Assembly (NCBI RefSeq): GCF_900112865.1 | Contig: NZ_FONH01000002.1 | Location: 104,113 to 168,112, forward strand | DNA from: Dyella marensis | GTDB taxonomy: Bacteria > Pseudomonadota > Gammaproteobacteria > Xanthomonadales > Rhodanobacteraceae | Direction: 5' to 3' | DNA: 64,000 nucleotides | In this document: piece by piece, positions 46,401-55,612 of the stretch | Position numbering within the stretch: position 1 is the stretch's first letter | Layout: every line of letters starts with the position of its first letter | The notes under the pieces: generated by a model | Database searches by the model: none | The model's input: only the letters and a program-made list of their open reading frames with translations | What the model was told of the DNA's origin: nothing | Position numbers and translations under genes: made by a program

Positions 46401-47721
46401 TGGCGCGCCTGCGCTGGGTCAGCACCGGGCTCCACAGCGGATACAGCGGCTGGCTGCCGGGCTGCGCGTAGTAATACGGAATCGCCATGCCTTCCAGCGC
46501 ATCCTCGCCGCAGCAGCGGCGGCTGGGGGTGACGCGGATCTGCGGGTCGAACGGCAACGAAGGATTGGCTTTGGGCAGCTTGGGCTGGTCGGTGAAGCCG
46601 GCGCACATCGCCACGATGCGCGCGAACAGCTGGCGCAGTTGCGCACCCTCCTCCTCGCAGTTGCCCACCGCGGGCGACGGCAGGAAGCCCTGCCGGTAGC
46701 CATCGGGGTTGGCCGCGTTCTCCGGATGCAGCAGGCCGAGCATCAGGTGCCGCGGGAACAGCCCATCGTCCGGGCAGCAGGCGCACATCAGCTCCAGGCC
46801 CTTCCAGCGGAACTCGTCGTAGGCGCGCAGCAGGTCGTCGAACAGGTCGGCGTAGTACTGCAGGAACTTCACCTGCGTGGTATCGCCCGGCGCGCTGTCG
46901 AGGAAACCATAGGCGGCAGCGAAGCCGGTGAACGGATCCGCGGCGTAATCGGCGGCCAGCAAGGGACGGAACGCCGCATAGGCCGCGCTCAACGCCTGTC
47001 CCGTGGCGCTGGCCAGGTCGCCCTGGCGGATCATGTCGAGGAAGGCGGTATAGACGTCGTCCGAGCTCACCGGGTTGGAATTGAGCACGTCGAAGCGGCG
47101 CAGGCGCAGGTCCGGCAGGTTCAGCCGCGCGGACATCGCCGCGATCAGGTCGCCTTCGCTGAGGCCGCTGCCCAGGCCGTTCGCCGCGGCGATGATGCTG
47201 TCCAGGTCGCCGCGCGCGACCAGCAGGCGGCGCACCGTGGCGGTGACCTGCGAACCCTTGTCGTCGCAGTTGTTCGGGCTGCAGGTGCGCAGGCCTTCCT
47301 TCTTCAGCTCCAGGAACAGCAGCACCGCCTTGTCGTCGAGGAAGCCCGCCGGGCTACCCAGCGGCGTGGTGTTCGGCACGCCGTCCTCGAACAGCTCCCA
47401 CATCGCGAACGGATTGCCGTCGCTCTTGAACGTCGGGTAGTCGATATCGGTGGGCAGCGTGTAAGGCCGGTAAGCCGTCAGCGTCAGGTCCTCCGGCTCC
47501 ACGATCAGATAGCCCTGCGAGGTCACGCCGCAGCCCTTGGACAGCGCGATGGCGGAACCGGCGAGCTGGATCTTCAGGCCGCAGGCGATGCCGATGCCGA
47601 TCAGGTGCGAGCGGGTCTGGCGTTCCTGCTGTTCGAGGTAGTCGAAGGCATCGTTCAGATGCCGGCTCATCAGTACCTGGTTCGCTTCGAAGACCGGGTA
47701 ATGGTCAAGCAAGCTCTCCAT
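43465..47721 (-). CDS. Large eCIS fibre-like/baseplate-associated protein with H1-like basic tail
   Basis: A 1418-aa protein of unknown fold. The first ~900 residues open MESLLDHYPVFEANQVLMSRH and contain cysteine clusters (CACCPDDG, RRCCGEDA). Then come two short Ig/SprB-like repeats (GGVPPYDV and GGTPPYEV), a third beta domain and a PKD-like domain near residue 1290. The last ~60 residues are an Ala/Lys/Thr-rich tail (AVKKAAAKKTTATKTAVKKA) like histone H1 or HU-extension tails. Position after the baseplate genes and the Ig-like domains suggest a tail fibre or peripheral baseplate part. No trimerisation tip or known receptor domain is seen. Confidence 0.65.
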   Translation of the reverse strand: MESLLDHYPVFEANQVLMSRHLNDAFDYLEQQERQTRSHLIGIGIACGLKIQLAGSAIALSKGCGVTSQGYLIVEPEDLTLTAYRPYTLPTDIDYPTFKSDGNPFAMWELFEDGVPNTTPLGSPAGFLDDKAVLLFLELKKEGLRTCSPNNCDDKGSQVTATVRRLLVARGDLDSIIAAANGLGSGLSEGDLIAAMSARLNLPDLRLRRFDVLNSNPVSSDDVYTAFLDMIRQGDLASATGQALSAAYAAFRPLLAADYAADPFTGFAAAYGFLDSAPGDTTQVKFLQYYADLFDDLLRAYDEFRWKGLELMCACCPDDGLFPRHLMLGLLHPENAANPDGYRQGFLPSPAVGNCEEEGAQLRQLFARIVAMCAGFTDQPKLPKANPSLPFDPQIRVTPSRRCCGEDALEGMAIPYYYAQPGSQPLYPLWSPVLTQRRRANQNLGYNADLYTPAAPDFVTDPLRYDLGSRDFLRIEGHLGKDYQSVLRSLLTMKSQYRLPIDVIALRTGAYDDSQPVDLSQEQARFQDLEALYDSLRGELRAQLAEGIMQLYNFTIPAINGLPLSTGGTPQLPLLKQYAPQFTYSANTIGAWYEHYLTRFENQGYIDVDQNAITSYAMLYLYCALFNGTSAPDQSAYPHVVAIYYSSKLAGILDPSLAALNYADFENKYQDLMALIRYLRSAAVHTVPADLAGFLPQDEFIDLCEGVLMGCKLDGIKAVRDEFQSRVGELKRLQFLSSFLQREPGIQHKAGVPLGGTFILVYHGDTTVNNFGLGQNLGLLQFPLELESRDARRAPMSAELSPRTGTARAMNIASSGIAGAVNTAPSADATADTSRLARAIGNLSANRNLIQNDDLHLVVDWLTGRTPVVTPTAPPGQGTRSDGDPAAAVIGKAVGELDAGTVIADFFLPYRLTGTGPGIQYVLPKVPPTFTVAVGCTEQNGTASVTIDAKGGVPPYDVAADGGAYQPLGAPLSLPVGNHSVTLRDAEGAETPAQGFTVTPPLTIGEPTFTCAGGNYTASATITGGTPPYEVNGQPAPSAMIVTAPTPSGATVEVTVQDSKGCAIGAQFTHECCTLPCGGASLNRNFRFFIPDPDTNPDNAYQAFNADGVVFTVEAETGKPVDLSQQVAKILVASKDQLTGAQFQKTVNGWMAAINKLIASTPGLAQPGKAQWLTLGYKPLSPGRFGVLTLEYFQCLKFDIELVSTWALPNDKQSMSFAYAPGGTSIKSGDSALNVPAFDGVSIDKCADAPKPVNLCPVPPEFGIQAQGPGSGSVGGTSEFSVNVSPPQSAMTYVWEAQGATPAMGSGPKFLTSFNTSGTRLVTVTAFNANGCSVMATVTVKVGGSTSGPPIIVPPPVRVAANTPVAKTPSVRKAATVKTAVAKTAVKKAAAKKTTATKTAVKKAATTKRTTPTRRGGK

Positions 47722-47742
47722 GAGCGATCTCCGTCGTCAAAG

Positions 47743-50700
47743 TCAAAGAGTGGTCTTGCGCGGGTAGTTGCCCAGCGCGGTGTTGTCCAGGCGCACCGGA
47801 TTGAAATCGCTGCCTTCGTCGCAGTCGTGCAGCGTGGCGCCCGGGTAGGTGTTGCGCAGGCCGGCCAGCAGGGTCGTCACCACCCACAGCCAGTAGGACG
47901 GCAAGGCGTAGGCGGCATAGCGCTCCTGCAGCAGCGCGGCGATCTTCGGTTGCGTGTCGGGAGTGAAGCTCAGGCCCGCGCACAAGGTCACGGCGGGCTC
48001 GGCGAATGGCGTCAGGTCTTCGAAGGCGTGGCCCGCCGTGAAGTTGTCGCGCATCCATGCGTAGTACGCACTGCCGTAGTCGGTGACGATGCGCTTGGCG
48101 CAATCGCACAACGCGCCGGCCGAGGCGTTGGCGGTCTGCACGCCGGCCATCAGCAAGGCCTCCACGCGCTCGACCAGGCGTTCGTCGGTCCAGTCGATCG
48201 CCGCATTGGCGTCCAGCCAGGTGCGCCAGGCGGCTTCGAAACGCTCGAACTGCCAGCCCTGGCCGGCGACCTCGGTGAAGCGCGCGGTCATCAGGGCGCG
48301 CACTTCGTCCCACAGCGCCGGGGTGAACAGCGTCTTGTACTCGCCGTCCGCCGGCTGCGCGATGCCGGCGAACTCCGCCGCGATCGCCGCCGCCAGCGCA
48401 TCCTCGCGCAGGAAGCTGAGCTTCTTGTCGGCGAACCAGGCGCTGAACGTTTCGCTGAATTCGTCCAGGATCATGTGCGCGTCGTCGCAGGCATCGTCGT
48501 CCGACGGCGGCGTGCTGTCCGCGGTCAGCCCCTCGGCCTGCAGCAGGTCCGCCAGGTCTTCCACCACCTGGTCGCAGGGGTTCTCCACATAGCCGTCGTT
48601 GCCCACCCAGCAGATCTTGGCCAGCAGGTGCGAGGGCGTCTCGCGCTGGATGGTGCGGTCGGCGTAGCGGCGCAGGTCGAGGTTGTCGGTGTACTGCACG
48701 GTCCAGCCGGGCATCACGTAGGTGAGGCGGAACGAGTACGGATCCGCGCTGCCGCAGGTGGAGCAGCCGTCCTCGCAGCAGGCCGGATAGAGCGCGTCGC
48801 CGATGAACTTCGGCCGCAGCAGGATGTGCTCGACCACCAGGGTGCGCGCGCCGGCGCTCCACGACAGCAGCAGCTCGCGCAATGCATCCGCCTCGGTCGA
48901 GCTGGCAAACGGCACGGGGTTGCGGCCGATCTCCGTCGATGCGGCATCCTGCAGCACCAGCGCGAACTTGCCGCCCGTCACCGGCACGGTCGTGTAAGCC
49001 TCTTCGAGGATCATGCGGTCGAGCAGCAGGCGGTACGCGCCCTCCCCTGCTTTCGCAGCGCTGTCCGCGGTGACACTGAGCGTGCCCGCCAACCGGACCG
49101 TGCCGATGCCATCGACCAGTTGGTAGTCGACGGGATATACGCCGGCCGCAGGCGCAGCTGCGGTCCACGCATAACTCAGGTCCGGATAGCCAAGCAAAAG
49201 GTTGATGCGCTGCTTGATGCCCGGCTCGTTGCCCGGCGCATTCGGCTCGAGCTGGTAGTTGAAGGCCTTGGCGCGATCGTGGCTCACCGCCGGATAGCGG
49301 CGCAGGAAGGCGATCTTGTTGTCGATCAGCTTCGACTTCGCCACCGCATCGCCCGCGGCCTGGGTCAGCAGCAGCGCGTACTCGCCGAATTGCTCGCCGA
49401 AACGCGCCAGCAGGTGATCGAGGAAGGCATTGCGCCGCGTCTGGAATTCGGCCGGCGTCTCCACCAGCGCCTCGACCGCGGCGCGGGTCAGCTTCATCGG
49501 ATCGGCGATGTCGGCCAGGTCCTTGATCACATCGGCGTCGAACGGCTTGACGAAGTACGTGCGCGCCACCGTGGCATCGAGCGAAAACAGGTCGGAGGTA
49601 TGCGCCAGCTGCGCCAGCGCATTGCCGAGCAGTTGCTCGAAGCCCATCAGGTAAGCTTTCAGGTTCTTCGCCTGCGCCTTGCGTGCCGGCAGCGCGCGCG
49701 GCGGCAGTCCGTCCGGACCGATGCCGTAGGCCAGCGGGAAGCTGTACTGCACCGGGAAATAGTCGTCCGGCTGCCGGTACACGCCCGGCGGCACCGGCAG
49801 GTCGTTCGGCGCGCCGGGGTTCTTCGGGCGGTCGGCATCGCCGCGCAATTGATTGAGCGTATCCGTCGCCTCGTCCACCCGCGGCAGGAACGGCAAGCCG
49901 TCCTTGTAGAACAGGAAGCGCGACTGGTTCAGGTACAACCGCGGCTGATGCCGCGGGCTGATCGCCAGCAACCAGGCCGCGCTGGTCCTGCCCTGGTCAT
50001 AGACGGGCTGGTCGTTGATCCAGCTCGGATCGGCGGCGCCGGCGACGACCAGGCCCTCGTCGTCGTACTTGGTCATGCGCAGCTGGTTCACCGCCACCAC
50101 GCCGTCGATGTCCATCAGCAGGTGGACCATGTCCGAAGCGCGCAGCATGGCTTTCAGCCCGGCGGCCGCGAGATCCGCATCCTCGATGAAGCCATTGGCC
50201 AGCGCCGGGCCGTCGAAGATGTCCTCCACCGCCACGCCGCGCCCCTGCAATTCCTGCAAGGTGCGGAACGGCACCGGCGGCGTCATGTACTGCTCCAGCG
50301 CGAACCAGATGCTGGCCTGCACGCGCTCGATGTCGGCATCGGGCCGCACTTCCACGTCGGCGCAGACGGCTACGTCCTCCACGCCGGCGTGGTCGATCAG
50401 GCAATAGTCCTCGCCGAGGTTGCGGTATTGCTGCAAGGCCGCCTTGGCGCCGGCCACGGCAGCCGCGGTGGCCTTGGCCTTCTTGCGATAGCGCAGCACG
50501 AAGCCGGCGGGGCTCTTGTCGGTGAACAGCGTGCGCCAGGCGTCGGCGCTGACACTGTCCTGCACCGCGCCGTCGGCGAACACGCGCAGCGCGGCGTTCT
50601 CGATATCGACGACGTCGGGCGAGCCGGTGAACGTGATGCGCAGGCTCACGTAGAACACGCCGTTCCACTGCTGGCTCAGGTATTGATCGCGGTCGGCCGG

Positions 50701-51495
50701 GTCCGGCAGGTCGAACACGTTGTAGGTCTTGGTCGCGCCCAGCCGCACCAGCTCGATGTCAAAAGCGGTGGCATCGGCGAAGCTGGCATCGTCGGCGAGG
50801 AAGCGCTGCCAGGCATCGCGCTCCAGCAGCGCGATATCGGGAAAGCGCAGTTCCATCAGGATCGGATGCGCGCCGTCGCCATCGTGGAAGACACTGTTCT
50901 GCTGCACCGTGCGGTCGTTGAGATCGCCCAGTTCCGGATCGTCGTCCAGCTCCAGCAGCGTCTCGTACAGGCCCAGCACCCAGGTCTCGCTGGCCGGGTT
51001 CGGCGGGCTCGCGGGCTGGCCGTACTGCAACACCAGGTTGTCGGCCAGGTCGCAGTAAGCCCAATAGCTCACCTCGCACGCGCAGGTCTTGCACAACACC
51101 CAGGCGTCGCTCACGCCCGGCAGGTCGATCAGCGCACGGCGGAAATCGTTGAGCGTGGTCGGATTGACCGTCAGCACTTCGCGCGCGGTGAAGAACGCCT
51201 GGTCCGGATACGGCCGCGCCGGATCGGCGGACGGCAGCCTGGGCGCGAGGATGTCCTCGATATCCCACTCGATGCGGTAGCCCACGTCGGTGATGGCGTA
51301 GCACAGCGCTTCCAGGATGGTGATGCCCGGATCGTGGACGTTGTAGTCGGTCCACTGCTGGTGGCCGGCCTGTTGCACATGGCCGATGCCTTCGCGGCGC
51401 AGCTGGTAGTAATCCACCGAGGGATCGAGCGCCGGCTGCGCAACCAGGGCTTGTGCCCCGCTCGGGATGGCATTGAGTGGCTGGAGGCTGTTCAT
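47743..51495 (-). CDS. eCIS large baseplate protein 2 (Afp12-like, J-type)
   Basis: A 1250-aa cytoplasmically made structural protein, start at 51495 overlapping the previous stop (ATGA). The N-terminus has the recognisable eCIS baseplate segment YNVHDPGITILEALCYAITDVGYRIEWDIEDILAPR (residues about 50-85, quoted in part). The rest carries wedge-like domains, with cysteine-rich turns CKTCAC (about 140) and CCEDGCSTCG (about 905). It would form the baseplate wedge together with the preceding gene product. The 1418-aa protein gene follows after 21 bp. Confidence 0.85.
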   Translation of the reverse strand: MNSLQPLNAIPSGAQALVAQPALDPSVDYYQLRREGIGHVQQAGHQQWTDYNVHDPGITILEALCYAITDVGYRIEWDIEDILAPRLPSADPARPYPDQAFFTAREVLTVNPTTLNDFRRALIDLPGVSDAWVLCKTCACEVSYWAYCDLADNLVLQYGQPASPPNPASETWVLGLYETLLELDDDPELGDLNDRTVQQNSVFHDGDGAHPILMELRFPDIALLERDAWQRFLADDASFADATAFDIELVRLGATKTYNVFDLPDPADRDQYLSQQWNGVFYVSLRITFTGSPDVVDIENAALRVFADGAVQDSVSADAWRTLFTDKSPAGFVLRYRKKAKATAAAVAGAKAALQQYRNLGEDYCLIDHAGVEDVAVCADVEVRPDADIERVQASIWFALEQYMTPPVPFRTLQELQGRGVAVEDIFDGPALANGFIEDADLAAAGLKAMLRASDMVHLLMDIDGVVAVNQLRMTKYDDEGLVVAGAADPSWINDQPVYDQGRTSAAWLLAISPRHQPRLYLNQSRFLFYKDGLPFLPRVDEATDTLNQLRGDADRPKNPGAPNDLPVPPGVYRQPDDYFPVQYSFPLAYGIGPDGLPPRALPARKAQAKNLKAYLMGFEQLLGNALAQLAHTSDLFSLDATVARTYFVKPFDADVIKDLADIADPMKLTRAAVEALVETPAEFQTRRNAFLDHLLARFGEQFGEYALLLTQAAGDAVAKSKLIDNKIAFLRRYPAVSHDRAKAFNYQLEPNAPGNEPGIKQRINLLLGYPDLSYAWTAAAPAAGVYPVDYQLVDGIGTVRLAGTLSVTADSAAKAGEGAYRLLLDRMILEEAYTTVPVTGGKFALVLQDAASTEIGRNPVPFASSTEADALRELLLSWSAGARTLVVEHILLRPKFIGDALYPACCEDGCSTCGSADPYSFRLTYVMPGWTVQYTDNLDLRRYADRTIQRETPSHLLAKICWVGNDGYVENPCDQVVEDLADLLQAEGLTADSTPPSDDDACDDAHMILDEFSETFSAWFADKKLSFLREDALAAAIAAEFAGIAQPADGEYKTLFTPALWDEVRALMTARFTEVAGQGWQFERFEAAWRTWLDANAAIDWTDERLVERVEALLMAGVQTANASAGALCDCAKRIVTDYGSAYYAWMRDNFTAGHAFEDLTPFAEPAVTLCAGLSFTPDTQPKIAALLQERYAAYALPSYWLWVVTTLLAGLRNTYPGATLHDCDEGSDFNPVRLDNTALGNYPRKTTL

Positions 51496-54400
51496 GCGTC
51501 GCACCCGCAGCTTTCCGCCAGCGCCGGGTCCGGCGCGGGCTTGATGACGGTGATCTGGTGCTTGCTGGCCGGCGCCGAGACCAGGATCGACACGGCGCGC
51601 GAGCCGATGGCTTCGTCCAGGTCGGCGCTGCCGGGCGGCTGGCATGGCAGGTCCTGGAACAGGCGGAAGTCGGTGACGTAGTCCACGCAGGGCTGCGTTT
51701 CGACGAAGTGGATCAGCGCGGACTTGTAGATCTTGCCGCCGAAGGACGGCGAACCGGTGCCGTCGAATGCCCACGGCGACAGGAAACGCGTGATCGCCTG
51801 CTGCAGCTGCGTCGTGTAGTAGGCCTCGTCGTAGCCGTCGCGCAGCTTCAGCGTGAAGGACACCCGCACTTCCTCGAACTGCGGATTCTTCACGTGCAAC
51901 TGCACGAAGCCGCTGCAACGCTGGGCCAGATACGCCTGGATATCGCTCAGCACGCCCAGGCTGGTATACGGCTTGAGCGGATCGCGCTGCACCTGCCCGC
52001 GCAGGTTCGGCAGCGCCACCAGGGTGACGTGGCCCGGTGCCAGCTCGCGATAGACGCCACCGCTGCACGGCCCGGAGCCCTGACTCTCGGCAGGCTCGTA
52101 CTGCGTGTGATTGAGGCACTTCACCTTGTAGATCGACGGGAAGGCTTCCAGCACCAGGCGCTCGTAGTCCCACAGGTCGATCGCACGGTCCTTGTGGCGC
52201 AGGCGCTCGCTGATGCGGCGGTAGAAATCCGGCATGCGCTCGGCGCCGCGCCCGCCGAAGGACGGATACGGCTGGGCGATGCTCTTCACCGCCGCATCCG
52301 GCGTGGCGAGCTGGGCGACCGTGCCCGGCGGCAAGGGCTGCGCCGAGAAATCGGGCGCATTGCCCTGGTCGGCGAACACCGCCTCCAGCGCCTGCGCGGC
52401 GACCAGCTTCAGCCGGCACACCGCGTCGCTGGCCTCGTGCACCGACGCGCGCAACCAGTACATGCCGCCGGGCAACAGGCGGTGGTCGCTGCTGGCGTCG
52501 CGCGGCACGGCGAAAGTGACGATGCCGGAGTTGAGCAGGCCACCGGTGGCATCCACCACCGCGTTCTGCGGGAACGGCACCCACAAGTCGTCGACCAGGT
52601 ACGACCAGTCGATATGCGGCACCGGTTTGTTCGCCAGCGGGTTGGCGGTGCCGTCCGCCACCTGGAACAGCAACGCCAGGTTCTGCGGCGGCACCAGGCC
52701 GGCGATGCCGATATAGAACTCCGCCTCGCTGCTCAGCGTCGCTCCGCCACGCACGAAGGCGAACTGCGGCAGCAGCGGCACGGAAGCGCCGCCGCACAGG
52801 TACGGATGCCGTTCCGCCGTACCGAACGGTGCCAGATGGAAGAAGCGTCCGGCGCGTGCCTGGAACGCTGCCTCGGTAGCGGTGTCCAGCACCAACGTGG
52901 TGGACGAGGCATAGGCCAGCGTCAACGACGCGGCCACCGGACCCTGCGGCGGACGCGGGCCCGGATCGGGCGAGTTGGCGGGGTTGTTGCGCAGGTAGGC
53001 AATCAGGGCCGCCTGGTATTTGTCCTGGCCGAAGTCGCCGGTCAGGCGCAGGCGCACATAGCCTTGCCGCGCCTGTGTGCTGTAAGGCTCGTCGGGCTCG
53101 ATGTCCGGCGCGTCCAGCACCGCTTGGTTGGCGCTGTCGTAAATCGTGAAGTAGGCATAGTCGGAACCGCTGCCCATCCACGAGGTGGCATCGCTGGAGG
53201 CCGTCCACGACCCGGCCTGCAATACATCGACCGCCACGCCCGGCAAGCCGTCGGTGCTCGGATACACCGATGGCGCCACCTGCCAGGGCAGCGTGATCGC
53301 CACCCAGTCCAGGTGCTTCTGGAACATTTCCTTCGAGCCGAGCACCAGGCTGCTGCCCTTCACCGGCGAGGCGCCGAAGGGCTGGAACGGCTTGGACAGG
53401 TCCACCGGGCCGAAGTCGTTGGAAGCGGCGACCGTCTTGATGCCGCCGGCCCAGACGTACAGCTCGACCGAATTCAGCACCAGGTCCTGCATGCGCGCAT
53501 AGGCGTAGCCGCGCTGCGTATCCTGCTTGAGCGTCACCAGCAGCAGCGGCAGGTCGGTGTCGAAGTTGTAGCCCTGCGTCGCCGCCGCGTACGGCACGAT
53601 GGCCTCGTCCGCGCCGCTCAGCGCCAGCACCAGGTCGATGGACTTGCTGTCGCTCTGCGAGAAGTACAGCGGGTCGCGCGACAGCCAGCCCTTGGCGGTG
53701 CTGAGCTGGCACTGCACGTCGTCGGACAGGTCGAAGCCGGCCGGCAGCGCATCGCGCAGCTGCAGGCGCGCGAACACATAGCGCGTGCCCTCGGCCAGCA
53801 GCAGATGGTGCGAGGCGATGGCAAAGCCGACCTGCGCGGGCGGCATGTCGATCGCGGCCAGCGCACCGTCGACATAGTCCTTGTTGAAGAACGGCTGCCA
53901 AGACCGGTCCGTCGAGGTCAGCGGCGCACCCAGCCCGTCGTCGGAGTTGGCCACCGGCGAGGCGAACAGCCGGCCCTGGTCGTCGGCGCCGGAGGCGAGC
54001 GGCTCGGCGCCGTGGCGATAGACCGTCTTCAGCGACGCCACCGTCGCCTTGTTCGCCACCAGGTCGTCGACGCTGGCAAAGAACGCCGGCTTGCCGCTCG
54101 CGTCCTTGCCGGCCTTGAACAGCGTGCCCTGCGCAAGATCGTACTGCGCGGTCTGCTTGCCCAGTTCCGCCAGCAGGTGCACATGCCCCGGCTGCGAAGG
54201 CCGCGGCCTCAGGCCAAGGATGGTCGAGTAATAGAAATCGAGGTGCCGCCGGGTCAGCCCGTTGCCGGCGTCCCGCACATGCGTCAGCAACTGCAGGAAA
54301 GCCAGGTACAACGCGTAGTGCGGCGCATGCGCGGAGACATTCGCCAGCGCGTCGGCCAGCCCTGCCTGCGCCTCGCTGGCGATGCGCATCAGCACCTTCA

Positions 54401-55163
54401 GGAACAGGTCGAACACCGAGCGGAACAGGTTGTGCGTGGCGCAGTGGTTGATGCGTACGAACGGATCGGGCGCGCCGCCCGCGCCATAGACCGACGCATC
54501 GGCCGCGATGCCGCTCACATAGCCCGCCCAGGCCGCATCCCCGCTCCACGCACCGGACAGGCCGCCGGACAGCACGTCGGCGAAGGCCTTGGCGTCCTGT
54601 TGCAGCACGCGCAGATCCGGCGCGGCCACGTTGACCACACCCAGGCCCATGCCACCCTTGTAATAGGCGATCAAGCGCGCGAAGGCGGGGGCGAGCTGGG
54701 TGCGGATCAGGTTGTCCAGCGTGCCCTTCAGCGGCGTCTCGTCGGCCAGCTTCTGCCGCAGTCCGTCCAGCGCCCCGGCCAGCGTGCCGAGCGCGGCATA
54801 CAGATAGCCCAGGCGATCCTTCAGCGCCTCCGCGTCCCCGGCGTTGTCCATGTCATTGAGGAAGTCGAACCATTCGCGCACCGCGGTCTTGTACGCGTCG
54901 ACATCCTCGATCGCGGCCACCGCCAGCGGCACCGCCATGTCGCCGCCGAAATAATCGCGCCAGTCGCCGACCAGCGCATTGGCGCTGCTGTAGCGACTGA
55001 GCAGGCCGGCATAGCCCTGGGCGAACACGATGTCGTGCGCGACGGTGCGCGCATCCACCGGCGCGGCGTCGGGCGACAGCGCGGCCGGCGCGCGCTCGTC
55101 CTGGCTGGTGCCTTCGCGCACCAGCTTCAGGGGATCGTCGTTGTGGGAGCAGTCGTTGGCCAT
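51492..55163 (-). CDS. eCIS large baseplate protein 1 (Afp11-like, J/gp47 type)
   Basis: A 1223-aa baseplate wedge protein. The typical J-family core is near residues 985-1060 (PDFYRRISERLRHKDRAIDL, then WDYERLVLEAFPSIYKVKC), followed by the GHVTLVALPNLR strand and the closing domain with DGYDEAYYTTQLQQAITRFL. The N-terminal ~320 residues are helical and specific to eCIS. It lies between gp25 and the second J-type protein, as in Afp and PVC. The gap to gp25 is only 4 bp. Confidence 0.88.
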   Translation of the reverse strand: MANDCSHNDDPLKLVREGTSQDERAPAALSPDAAPVDARTVAHDIVFAQGYAGLLSRYSSANALVGDWRDYFGGDMAVPLAVAAIEDVDAYKTAVREWFDFLNDMDNAGDAEALKDRLGYLYAALGTLAGALDGLRQKLADETPLKGTLDNLIRTQLAPAFARLIAYYKGGMGLGVVNVAAPDLRVLQQDAKAFADVLSGGLSGAWSGDAAWAGYVSGIAADASVYGAGGAPDPFVRINHCATHNLFRSVFDLFLKVLMRIASEAQAGLADALANVSAHAPHYALYLAFLQLLTHVRDAGNGLTRRHLDFYYSTILGLRPRPSQPGHVHLLAELGKQTAQYDLAQGTLFKAGKDASGKPAFFASVDDLVANKATVASLKTVYRHGAEPLASGADDQGRLFASPVANSDDGLGAPLTSTDRSWQPFFNKDYVDGALAAIDMPPAQVGFAIASHHLLLAEGTRYVFARLQLRDALPAGFDLSDDVQCQLSTAKGWLSRDPLYFSQSDSKSIDLVLALSGADEAIVPYAAATQGYNFDTDLPLLLVTLKQDTQRGYAYARMQDLVLNSVELYVWAGGIKTVAASNDFGPVDLSKPFQPFGASPVKGSSLVLGSKEMFQKHLDWVAITLPWQVAPSVYPSTDGLPGVAVDVLQAGSWTASSDATSWMGSGSDYAYFTIYDSANQAVLDAPDIEPDEPYSTQARQGYVRLRLTGDFGQDKYQAALIAYLRNNPANSPDPGPRPPQGPVAASLTLAYASSTTLVLDTATEAAFQARAGRFFHLAPFGTAERHPYLCGGASVPLLPQFAFVRGGATLSSEAEFYIGIAGLVPPQNLALLFQVADGTANPLANKPVPHIDWSYLVDDLWVPFPQNAVVDATGGLLNSGIVTFAVPRDASSDHRLLPGGMYWLRASVHEASDAVCRLKLVAAQALEAVFADQGNAPDFSAQPLPPGTVAQLATPDAAVKSIAQPYPSFGGRGAERMPDFYRRISERLRHKDRAIDLWDYERLVLEAFPSIYKVKCLNHTQYEPAESQGSGPCSGGVYRELAPGHVTLVALPNLRGQVQRDPLKPYTSLGVLSDIQAYLAQRCSGFVQLHVKNPQFEEVRVSFTLKLRDGYDEAYYTTQLQQAITRFLSPWAFDGTGSPSFGGKIYKSALIHFVETQPCVDYVTDFRLFQDLPCQPPGSADLDEAIGSRAVSILVSAPASKHQITVIKPAPDPALAESCGCDA

Positions 55164-55167
55164 GACG

Positions 55168-55608
55168 TCAGCTGTTGTCCGGCAGCAGGTTGGTCGTGGT
55201 GAGATTGATGTCGGTGCCTTCGCGGATGTAGTACGGGTAGACGAAGTTGAAGCGCGAGTTGGTGGACTTCACCGTGTAGGCCACCTGGATCAGCACCACC
55301 CCCTCGGCGATGTCGCTGTCGTCCAGGCTCACCTGGTTCAGCGTCACGCGCGGCTCGAAATACAGCACCGCCGATTCGATCTTGTCGGCGATCAGCGTCT
55401 TCATCCGCGTGTCGAGGCTCTCGAACAGCAGCTCGCTGAGATTGCAGCCATAGTCCGGCTGCATCACCCGCTCGCCGGGCCGCGTGCTGAGCAGCACATG
55501 CAGGCTCGAGGCCACGTCGGCTTCGTCTTCCAGCATGGCCACGCCCGGCACCGGTCCGCTGAAGTCCGGTGGGAACGACCAGCCGCGGCCGAGGAAATCG
55601 CGATCCAT
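55168..55608 (-). CDS. eCIS gp25-like baseplate wedge protein (Afp9-like)
   Basis: A 146-aa GPW/gp25-family protein, part of the conserved wedge that initiates sheath polymerisation. The family core is clear: SSLHVLLSTRPGERVMQPDYGCNLSELLFE (residues about 34-63), with the conserved Arg-Pro-Gly-Glu-Arg turn. The start at 55608 has its GGAGG site inside the end of the PAAR gene. Its product should interact directly with the two J-type proteins encoded next. Confidence 0.93.
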   Translation of the reverse strand: MDRDFLGRGWSFPPDFSGPVPGVAMLEDEADVASSLHVLLSTRPGERVMQPDYGCNLSELLFESLDTRMKTLIADKIESAVLYFEPRVTLNQVSLDDSDIAEGVVLIQVAYTVKSTNSRFNFVYPYYIREGTDINLTTTNLLPDNS

Positions 55609-55612
55609 GGCC

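Noticed and set aside
43456..51681. Very long open frame (about 2740 codons) on the plus strand opposite the eCIS baseplate genes
   Set aside because: It is an antisense shadow of high-GC coding sequence: very rich in Arg, Gln, Ala and His, no domain, and it crosses three real genes in the opposite strand.
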